From the NCBI RefSeq assembly GCF_019931215.1, contig NZ_JAIOUB010000001.1, positions 1,023,955 to 1,087,954 on the forward strand: a DNA stretch of 64,000 bases, given 5' to 3'. This DNA comes from Alcanivorax limicola (GTDB lineage: Bacteria > Pseudomonadota > Gammaproteobacteria > Pseudomonadales > Alcanivoracaceae). The translations under genes were made by a program, and so were the position numbers. Numbering within the stretch: the first letter of the stretch is position 1; every line of letters begins with the position of its first letter. Positions 57,821-64,000 of the stretch are shown in pieces. Under the pieces are notes generated by a model, which was given only the letters and a program-made list of their open reading frames with translations, did not search any database and was not told the origin of the DNA.

Positions 57821-58477
57821 TCACTCGATCAGGGCGCGCGCCACCGGCGCAAAGGAACGGCGGTGTTCCGGCAACGGCCCGTAGCGCTCCAATGCTGCCA
57901 GATGCACGGCTGTGGGGTAACCCTTGTGGCGGTCAAACCCATACTCCGGGTGGCGCGCATGCAGTTGCTGCATTTCCGCATCCCGCGCCACCTTGGCGAG
58001 AATCGAGGCGGCGCTGATCGCCGGAATACGGCCATCGCCCTTGACCACAGGCTCTGCGGGCAAACCGAAATCCGGGGCCCGGTTACCATCCACCAGCACG
58101 CCGTCTGCGGCCAGACCCAGCCCGGCCACCGCGCGTTGCATTGCCAGCATGGTGGCCTGGTAGATATTCAGTGTGTCGATCTCGGCGGCTTCGGCGCGCC
58201 CCAGGCTCCAGGCCAGCGCTGAATCACGAATGGCCAGGGCCAACTGGTCCCGGCGCTTCTCGCTGAGGCGTTTGCTGTCCGCCAGGCCGGGAATCGGCCG
58301 GGCGGGATCAAGGATCACGGCAGCGGTCACCACCGCACCGATCAACGGGCCCCGCCCCACTTCGTCCACGCCGGCAAGACGCATGGCCGGGCGCCAGACA
58401 AACAGGGTCGGCAGCCAGGGCTCGGCGGCCGGATACTCGGAAAACGGGTGCTCGGAGAACGGGGCCTGCGCGCTCAC
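57821..58477 (-). CDS. rnhB: ribonuclease HII
   Basis: Removes ribonucleotides from RNA-DNA hybrids. The 218-residue frame from GTG 58477 overlaps the lpxB stop by 4 nt. The catalytic core starts near residue 32 ([20 protein letters not shown], with the Asp-Glu pair); the third acidic residue is in [11 protein letters not shown]. The first 31 residues are an extension containing a duplicated F-S-E-x-P unit encoded by a 15-nt repeat. The internal ATG at residue 32 could be an alternative start, but the overlap with lpxB supports coupling at 58477. Confidence 0.93.
   Translation of the reverse strand: MSAQAPFSEHPFSEYPAAEPWLPTLFVWRPAMRLAGVDEVGRGPLIGAVVTAAVILDPARPIPGLADSKRLSEKRRDQLALAIRDSALAWSLGRAEAAEIDTLNIYQATMLAMQRAVAGLGLAADGVLVDGNRAPDFGLPAEPVVKGDGRIPAISAASILAKVARDAEMQQLHARHPEYGFDRHKGYPTAVHLAALERYGPLPEHRRSFAPVARALIE
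58431..58460. repeat. 15-nt tandem repeat at the start of rnhB
   Basis: Two 15-nt units (consensus gggtrctcggaraac) at 58431 and 58446, in frame, giving the doubled F-S-E-x-P unit in the RNase HII extension. Confidence 0.83.
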
Positions 58478-59649
58478 CGGGGCACCTGCGCCCTGTTGTC
58501 CGGCTCCGCCCCCAGAAGCGCCGCCACCGCTGTGGCAGCACGCTCACTGGCGCCCTGCCGCAACTGCTCATGCACGCGGGTGAACTCGGCTTTCAATGCC
58601 GCCACCGCATCCGGGTTATCCAGCCAGTGCTGCACCGCCGCCGCCAGGGCATCCGGCGTCATCGCATCCTGCAGCAGCTCAGGCACACAGGGGCGCTGCG
58701 CCAGCAGGTTTGGCAAGGACACATTTTCCAGATTGACCAGACGGCGGGCGATAAAATAGGTCAAGGCGCCGACCCGATAGCCAACCACCATGGGTTTCTT
58801 GAGCAGCGTGCCTTCCAATGTTGCGGTGCCGGACGCCATCATGATGACATCCGCCGCCGCCATCACCGTGCGGCTCTGCCCCGACACCAGCGTCACGACC
58901 TCCGCCAGTCCGGCCTGCGCCAGCCCGGCGCTGATCTCGTCGTGCCGCTCACCGGTCGCCGCCGGAATCACCACCTGCAACGCCGGGTTGGCGGCGCGCA
59001 GTTGTTGTACTGCGGCCAGGAAATCCGGCAGCAACTGCCGGACTTCACCGCCACGGCTGCCGGGCAGCACGGCCAGCACGCGCTGATCACGGGCCAGCCC
59101 CAGGGTGGCACGGGCGGCGGCCACATCGACCTCCAGCGGGATCATGTCGGCCAGCGGATGGCCCACGAAGGCCACCGGCACGTCATGTTCTTCGTAGAAG
59201 CGCGCCTCGAAGGGCAGCAAGGTCAGCATCAGATCAATGCTGGCCTTGATGCCCTTGACCCGACCCTGGCGCCAGGCCCACACGGACGGGCTGACGTAAT
59301 GCACGGTACGCACACCACGCCGGTGCAGGCGCTTGGCAACAGACAGGGTGAAATCCGGGGAATCGATAGTGATGCAAGCGACAGGCCGTTCTGACAACAG
59401 CCGCGCTACCAGTTGGCGGCGCAGGCGAAACAGCTCCCGCAGCCGTGGCAGCACCTCGGTGATGCCCATGACCGACAGGCGCTCCATGGGGAACAGGGTC
59501 TCGCCGCCGGCAGCGATCATCTCGGGGCCGCAAACGCCGATAAAGCGGGCATCCGGGTAGCGCTGGCGCAGGGCTTGCATCAGGCCTGCGCCAAGAATAT
59601 CGCCGGACATCTCGCCGGCGATGATGGCAAACAGCGGCGCTTTCGGCAT
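58474..59649 (-). CDS. lpxB: lipid-A-disaccharide synthase
   Basis: GT19 glycosyltransferase that joins UDP-diacylglucosamine and lipid X. The 391 residues begin [20 protein letters not shown]; other family motifs are [54 protein letters not shown] and [16 protein letters not shown]. It shares one base with the lpxA stop and overlaps rnhB by 4 nt. It acts at the inner leaflet of the cytoplasmic membrane. Confidence 0.96.
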   Translation of the reverse strand: MPKAPLFAIIAGEMSGDILGAGLMQALRQRYPDARFIGVCGPEMIAAGGETLFPMERLSVMGITEVLPRLRELFRLRRQLVARLLSERPVACITIDSPDFTLSVAKRLHRRGVRTVHYVSPSVWAWRQGRVKGIKASIDLMLTLLPFEARFYEEHDVPVAFVGHPLADMIPLEVDVAAARATLGLARDQRVLAVLPGSRGGEVRQLLPDFLAAVQQLRAANPALQVVIPAATGERHDEISAGLAQAGLAEVVTLVSGQSRTVMAAADVIMMASGTATLEGTLLKKPMVVGYRVGALTYFIARRLVNLENVSLPNLLAQRPCVPELLQDAMTPDALAAAVQHWLDNPDAVAALKAEFTRVHEQLRQGASERAATAVAALLGAEPDNRAQVPR

Positions 59650-60416
59650 CAGCGGGTAATCCCGCGCTCCGAATGGCGCAGGGAATCCACGAACAGTTTC
59701 AGCTCCGCACCACCGTCCATGGCGTCCAGTTCCGTCAGCGCCTGTTCCAGCGTGTTGCCCTGGCGGTAAACGATCTTGTAGGCCTTGCGCAGTCCGCTGA
59801 CCACGTCGGCGGACCAGCCACGACGGCGCATACCTTCAAAGTTCATGCTGCGCGCGGCGGCCGGATTGCCCCCCACCATGACGTAGGCTGGAATATCCTT
59901 GAGCACCAGGCTGCACCCCGCCGTCATGGCATAGGAACCAATGCGACAAAACTGATGCACGCCAGTCATGCCGCCGAGGATAACGCCATCACCAATATGC
60001 GCGTGCCCGGCAATGCCGCAGGTATTGGCAAAAATATTGTCATTGCCAATCATGCAGTCGTGGGCCACATGCACCGCCACCATCAGCAGATTGTTATTGC
60101 CGATACGGGTCAGGCCCTTGTCCTGGACAGTGCCGCGATGAATGGTCACATGCTCGCGAATCACATTGTTGTCGCCAATTTCCAGCGCCGTGGGCTCGCC
60201 CCGGTACTTCTTGTCCTGGCAGGCTTCACCCACCGAGGCAAACTGGAAAATGCGATTGTCGCGACCGATGCTGGTCGGCCCCTGAATCACCACGTGCGGG
60301 CCAATCACGGTCCCGGCCCCGATTTTTACATCCGGGCCGATGATCGTGTAGGGGCCAACCTGAACGTCTTCGGCCAGCTCGGCCCCGGGATCAATTATGG
60401 CGGTCTTGTGTATCAT
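59649..60416 (-). CDS. lpxA: UDP-N-acetylglucosamine acyltransferase
   Basis: First step of lipid A synthesis, transferring a hydroxyacyl chain from ACP to UDP-GlcNAc. The 255 residues form a left-handed beta-helix of hexapeptide repeats beginning IHKTAIIDPGAELAEDVQVG, with the catalytic His in the segment AVHVAHDCMIGNDNIFANTC, then the helical C-terminal domain (MRRRGWSADVVSGLRKAYKI). The gene lies 62 nt downstream of fabZ. Confidence 0.96.
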   Translation of the reverse strand: MIHKTAIIDPGAELAEDVQVGPYTIIGPDVKIGAGTVIGPHVVIQGPTSIGRDNRIFQFASVGEACQDKKYRGEPTALEIGDNNVIREHVTIHRGTVQDKGLTRIGNNNLLMVAVHVAHDCMIGNDNIFANTCGIAGHAHIGDGVILGGMTGVHQFCRIGSYAMTAGCSLVLKDIPAYVMVGGNPAAARSMNFEGMRRRGWSADVVSGLRKAYKIVYRQGNTLEQALTELDAMDGGAELKLFVDSLRHSERGITR

Positions 60417-60461
60417 TGTTATGTGCTACCCGAAAGAATGGCGGAAAATGACGCTAATGCT

Positions 60462-60485
60462 ATGGGCTACTGTATGAGCTACTGA
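60462..60485. repeat. 12-nt direct repeat at the fabZ stop codon
   Basis: Two 12-nt units (consensus atgrgctactgw) at 60462 and 60474; the second contains the fabZ stop codon and the first repeats it downstream. Confidence 0.8.
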
Positions 60486-60931
60486 GAGTTAGCAACGATT
60501 TTCTGCTCGGCGACCAGCGTTTCAGCACTGGCGACCAGCTTGCCGTCTACGTGCGCTTCGCAGGCAAACTTGAGAATATTGCGGCGCACCACCAGCAGTC
60601 TGGCCCGCAACTCCACCTGATCACCTGGCACCACCGGGCGCTTGAAGCGCGCCTTGTCGGTCCCCACCAGCAGGTAGTTATAGCCGTCCGCCGGGCGCTT
60701 CCCCGCCGTCATGAAACCCAGCACACCTGCTGCCTGGGTCATGGCTTCAATAATCAGCACGCCCGGCATCACCGGTTCGTGGGGGAAATGCCCGTTGAAA
60801 AAAGGCTCGTTGATGGTGACATTCTTGATCGCCACCACATGCTGGCCCGGCACCACTTCCAGTACCCGGTCAATCAGCAGAAACGGGTAACGGTGAGGCA
60901 GGTATTCCTTGATTTCGTTAATGGTCATCAT
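60479..60931 (-). CDS. fabZ: 3-hydroxyacyl-ACP dehydratase FabZ
   Basis: Hot-dog-fold dehydratase of fatty acid synthesis. The 150 residues contain [20 protein letters not shown] and the active-site segments [20 protein letters not shown] (catalytic His) and [11 protein letters not shown] (catalytic Glu). Two adjacent ATG codons (60931 and 60928) could start it. It is placed between lpxD and lpxA, matching its role in balancing lipid A and phospholipid acyl supply. The stop codon region is duplicated by a 12-nt repeat. Confidence 0.96.
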   Translation of the reverse strand: MMTINEIKEYLPHRYPFLLIDRVLEVVPGQHVVAIKNVTINEPFFNGHFPHEPVMPGVLIIEAMTQAAGVLGFMTAGKRPADGYNYLLVGTDKARFKRPVVPGDQVELRARLLVVRRNILKFACEAHVDGKLVASAETLVAEQKIVANSQ

Positions 60932-61023
60932 AAGCTTGCTGTCCGGCGATCAAAAGACCGCACAGGAACCGTCCTGAGCACACACGGAAGAAGCGGCGCT
61001 GGTGCGCCGCTTCATGAATCGTA

Positions 61024-62037
61024 TCAATCTCTGTTCTGTTCCAGCTTCCGTACCCGCCGGAACAGATCGTCAAGATGCCTGAATCTGGCTGCATTACGCT
61101 GCCAGCGCGCCTGCCGGTCAACGGTCAGGCTGGAGCCATAGGTGCCGGGCTCCGAAATCGATTTGGACACCAGCGTCATGCCGAGAATCATGACCTTGTC
61201 ACCGATCTCCAGGTGGCCTGCCAACCCGGCCGCACCACCAATCATGCAATAGCTGCCGATACGGGTGCTGCCCGACACGCCGACCTTGCCGGCCAGGGCA
61301 GTATGATCGCCTACAGTGACATTGTGGCCCAGATGTACCTGATCATCGAGAATCACGCCGTTACCAATAACCGTGTCATCGATGGCACCCCGGTCAACGG
61401 TCACATTCGCGCCGATTTCCACGTCAGCGCCGATTCTCACGGCGCCCACCTGGGCTACCCGGTTCCAGCGTCCTTCGCCGAAGGCGTAGCCGAAACCGTC
61501 AGCACCGATCACTGATCCGGCGTGTATGATAGTGCGCGGACCAATGCTCACACCATGATAAATTGTAACATTGGGGAACAGCGTAACCTGCTCGGCCAGC
61601 TCACAGCCGGCACCCACCACGCAATTGGCCATGATTACCGCGCCGGCACCAATCCTGACACCTGCTTCGATCACCACATTGGGACCAATGGAAACATTGT
61701 CCGAGAGCACTGCATCCGGCGCGATGACCGCGCGAGGGTGGACCCCGGGCGCCGCGACAGGCGTCGGGTCGAAGTGCCCGCTCAGGCGGGCAAAGGCAAG
61801 GTACGGGTCCTTGACCACCAACGCCGGCACAGGACAGTCTGCCTGCGCTTCTGCCGTGCACAGCACCGCAGCTGCGCGGGTCGCCGCCAGTTGCGGTCGG
61901 TAACGGGGGTTGGCCAGGAAGGCCAGCTGGTCGGGCGCGGCGGACTTCAATGTGCCAAGACCGCGCACTTGCGCGGTCCCGTCACCGATCAGTTCGGCGC
62001 CCAGCTCTTCGGCGAGCTGCGCTACGGTGTATGTCAC
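61024..62037 (-). CDS. lpxD: UDP-3-O-(3-hydroxyacyl)glucosamine N-acyltransferase
   Basis: Third lipid A enzyme. The 337 residues have the N-terminal uridine-binding domain (about 1-100; YTVAQLAEELGAELIGDGTA), then a left-handed beta-helix of hexapeptides with the catalytic His in LDDQVHLGHNVTVGDHTAL, and a C-terminal helix (FRHLDDLFRRVRKLEQ). It starts 20 nt after the skp stop and is followed 92 nt later by fabZ. Confidence 0.96.
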   Translation of the reverse strand: MTYTVAQLAEELGAELIGDGTAQVRGLGTLKSAAPDQLAFLANPRYRPQLAATRAAAVLCTAEAQADCPVPALVVKDPYLAFARLSGHFDPTPVAAPGVHPRAVIAPDAVLSDNVSIGPNVVIEAGVRIGAGAVIMANCVVGAGCELAEQVTLFPNVTIYHGVSIGPRTIIHAGSVIGADGFGYAFGEGRWNRVAQVGAVRIGADVEIGANVTVDRGAIDDTVIGNGVILDDQVHLGHNVTVGDHTALAGKVGVSGSTRIGSYCMIGGAAGLAGHLEIGDKVMILGMTLVSKSISEPGTYGSSLTVDRQARWQRNAARFRHLDDLFRRVRKLEQNRD

Positions 62038-62057
62038 AGTCGTTCTCTTCAGGATAA

Positions 62058-62561
62058 CTACTTCAGCTGCTGGTTGAGACGCTGCGTGACATCACGGGTA
62101 ATATCCAGCTCCGGCTTCACATACACCATGGCCTGAGCACTGATCACCATATCCAGACCACGCGCCTGGGCCACTGCTTCAATGGCCTGCAGCAACTTGG
62201 GCTCCATGCTCTCCAGCAGTTCCTGACGGTCATTGTTGACCCGGCGCTGCAAGCTCTGCTGCAGGGTCTGGAACTCAAGGCCCTTGGCCTCGCGATCGTC
62301 GGTCAGCTTTTCCCGCTCCTGCCGCGACATGGTCATGCCATCACGCTGCATTTTCTCTTCGATCTTGCCGATCTCGTCCCGCAGCGTGCGCAAGCGGCGG
62401 CTTTCGGTTTCCAGCGATGCCTCGAGTCGTGCATTCCGGCTTTTCACCTCTTCGGTTTCTACCAATGCCTGCATCGGGTCGATCACTGCGATTTTCTGGT
62501 CTGCAACGGCCAGCAAAGGCAGCATCAGCAGGGCGAAGAGTGCGGTTCTCATTGTTGTCAT
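62058..62561 (-). CDS. skp: periplasmic chaperone Skp (OmpH)
   Basis: Trimeric holdase that escorts unfolded outer-membrane proteins to BamA. About 167 residues. The AGGAG at the bamA stop is followed by three consecutive ATG codons (62567, 62564, 62561); the third has the best 6-nt spacing, so it is chosen. A signal peptide ends near LLAVA-DQ, then KIAVIDPMQALVETEEVK and a long coiled-coil arm region (about 45-120), and the C-terminal beta segment. It is 3 nt after bamA, a conserved arrangement. Confidence 0.92.
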   Translation of the reverse strand: MTTMRTALFALLMLPLLAVADQKIAVIDPMQALVETEEVKSRNARLEASLETESRRLRTLRDEIGKIEEKMQRDGMTMSRQEREKLTDDREAKGLEFQTLQQSLQRRVNNDRQELLESMEPKLLQAIEAVAQARGLDMVISAQAMVYVKPELDITRDVTQRLNQQLK

Positions 62562-62570
62562 CATCATCTC

Positions 62571-64000
62571 CTAAAAAACCTGGCCCAGCGAGAACTGGAA
62601 GAATTCGGTGTCATCACCGCTCTGCTTGTTCAACGGCCGGGCAATATTGAAGCTGAGCGGTCCGATTGCCGTCAGCCATGTCAAGCCGATACCACCGGCG
62701 TAACGTATTTCATCCACGTCGAAATCAGACCGCAGATTCTCGATTTCAGTTTCAAACACCTGGCCCCCGTCGACGAAGAAGAAGGTCCGGACATTTCTGC
62801 TCTCCGGGGCAAAGGGCGTCGGGAAGATCAATTCCAGACTCCCCTCTACCAGCAAGTTACCACCCAGCGGATCCGGATCCGGGTCCACTACCGGCGGGTT
62901 CTGCAACTCGAACACCGCTGCGGGCGAGCGCGGGCCAAGGGTACGTGAGCGATAACCCCGCACCGACCCTATGCCGCCGGCATAGAAGTTCTCGAAGAAT
63001 GGCAGCACTCGCTGATTGCCGTAGCCGTCACCATACCCCAGATCACCACGTGCCCGCAGCGTCCAGTCTCCACCAACGGGGAAGTAACGCTGCCCGTTCC
63101 AGGTCACCTTGTAGAACAGATAGTCACTACCCGGTACAGCGGCTTCAGCACCCAGCACTTGCGACCAGCCCCGGTCAGGCAAAATACCACGGTTCAGCGT
63201 GCTCTTCTGCCAGGACGCATTGGCCTTGAACAGATTGAACTCGTATCCCTTGGCCTCCAGGAACCGCAGGATGTCCACCGCAACGAAATTACCAACGGTC
63301 AGCTCGATATTGTCAAAACCGACACCAAAGTCCAGGCGCGAGGTTTCCGAGATCGGGTAACCATAGTTCACGGCGCCACCAAGACGGTCAGCCGCATAGG
63401 AGGCCACCGTGGCACGGCTGAAATCGATCTTCGAGTAATAGAGGCTGAAGCCACGGCTCACGCCATCGAGTGTGTAATAAGGATTGAAGTGGGAAAAACT
63501 GTAACTTTCCCGGATATCACTGCGGCTCAGCGCAAACGACACCCGGTTACCGGTGCCCATGAAATTGTTCTGGCTGATGCTGGCGCCGAAAATAAACCCG
63601 CTGGCCTCAGAATAACCCACGTTGGCACCAATGGATCCGGAGGGTTGCTCCTCGACGGTATAATCCACATCGACCAGATCCTCGGCACCCACCACGCGCG
63701 GTGTCTCGGCGTTGACCAGACCAAAATAGCCGAGCCGTTGCAGCCGCTGGCGAGACAGATCCACCAGGGCCGTGTTGGCCGGTGCGCCCTCGAACTGGCG
63801 CAATTCACGCCGCAGCACTTCGTCCTCGGTCTTGGCGTTACCGCTGAAATTCACCCGCCGCACATAGACCTTGCGACCCGGATCGACGAAAAAGGTAACG
63901 TCTACTGTCTCACCGTCTTCACTGACTTCAGGGAAATCATTCACCTCGGCAAAGGAATACCCCTCATTGCCCAGTCGGCGGGTCAGCAGATCCGCCGTGT
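62571..64000 (-). CDS. bamA: outer membrane protein assembly factor BamA (3' part only)
   Basis: Core subunit of the beta-barrel assembly machine in the outer membrane. The reading frame enters from the right edge, so about 476 C-terminal residues are seen: the end of a POTRA domain (LLTRRLGNEGYSFAEVND), a complete last POTRA (DVTFFVDPGRKVYVRRVNFS) and the 16-strand barrel. The lid-lock VRGYRSRTLGPRSP holds the VRGF-type motif with Tyr in place of Phe. The chain ends in Phe (FSLGQVF), the usual outer-membrane insertion signal. skp begins within 10 nt after its stop. Confidence 0.95.
   Translation of the reverse strand, partial: TADLLTRRLGNEGYSFAEVNDFPEVSEDGETVDVTFFVDPGRKVYVRRVNFSGNAKTEDEVLRRELRQFEGAPANTALVDLSRQRLQRLGYFGLVNAETPRVVGAEDLVDVDYTVEEQPSGSIGANVGYSEASGFIFGASISQNNFMGTGNRVSFALSRSDIRESYSFSHFNPYYTLDGVSRGFSLYYSKIDFSRATVASYAADRLGGAVNYGYPISETSRLDFGVGFDNIELTVGNFVAVDILRFLEAKGYEFNLFKANASWQKSTLNRGILPDRGWSQVLGAEAAVPGSDYLFYKVTWNGQRYFPVGGDWTLRARGDLGYGDGYGNQRVLPFFENFYAGGIGSVRGYRSRTLGPRSPAAVFELQNPPVVDPDPDPLGGNLLVEGSLELIFPTPFAPESRNVRTFFFVDGGQVFETEIENLRSDFDVDEIRYAGGIGLTWLTAIGPLSFNIARPLNKQSGDDTEFFQFSLGQVF

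Overview
The window is chromosomal DNA from a GC-rich gammaproteobacterium. Gene content and order (bamA-skp-lpxD-fabZ-lpxA-lpxB-rnhB-dnaE-accA-tilS-pyrG-kdsA-eno-ftsB-ispDF-truD-pcm-nlpD, a full rnfABCDGE set, a caa3 oxidase locus, egtBD) resemble marine oil-degrader lineages such as Alcanivorax and its relatives. This placement is inferred from reading alone, without a search. No prophage, transposase, rRNA or tRNA was seen.

Layout. 1-4.7 kb: end of idi, a DUF2721 protein, sbcB, an MltB-type lytic transglycosylase, a CopD-like and a DUF2231 membrane protein. 4.7-9.4 kb: caa3-type cytochrome oxidase operon (ctaC with a heme c domain, a ctaD-ctaE fusion, a small membrane gene, ctaG). 9.5-13.1 kb (minus): PQQ-type sugar dehydrogenase, membrane protein, Atm1-type ABC exporter. 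13.2-14.3 kb: pyrC. 14.3-14.7 kb: structured repeat copy A. 14.8-17.2 kb: DUF3096 peptide, tandem universal stress protein with a possible Anr/Fnr box, membrane protein, glycerophosphodiesterase. 17.3-20 kb: egtB-egtD (ergothioneine) and a coiled-coil protein. 20.1-25.6 kb (minus): BCCT transporter and an amidase-molybdopterin oxidoreductase pair. 25.9-32.3 kb: rnfABCDGE. 32.3-35.1 kb: DUF1330, glycine-zipper protein, HAD hydrolase and a BrnT-BrnA toxin-antitoxin reading frame. 35.2-35.8 kb: nth. 36.1-36.5 kb: structured repeat copy B. 36.6-39 kb (minus): rimK with two accessory hydrolase genes. 39.2-42.3 kb: argG, rnt, fieF. 42.3-64 kb (minus): a nearly unbroken block of essential genes for the envelope, isoprenoids, nucleotides and replication, running off the right edge inside bamA.

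Two signals stand out beyond the genes. First, a ~397-nt non-coding element occurs twice, at 14300-14696 and 36118-36513, in the same orientation and in the gaps between convergent genes. Each copy has two long perfect hairpins. The copies differ at seven stem positions and every change is compensated on the opposite arm, so base pairing is being maintained; this is the best candidate for an undescribed structured RNA or mobile DNA element. Second, at least fifteen short tandem duplications (units of 11-18 nt) are scattered over the window, mostly at gene starts, gene ends or in frame inside genes; the largest is a seven-unit array between truD and pcm where surE usually lies. A third point of interest is that brnT and brnA form one uninterrupted reading frame.
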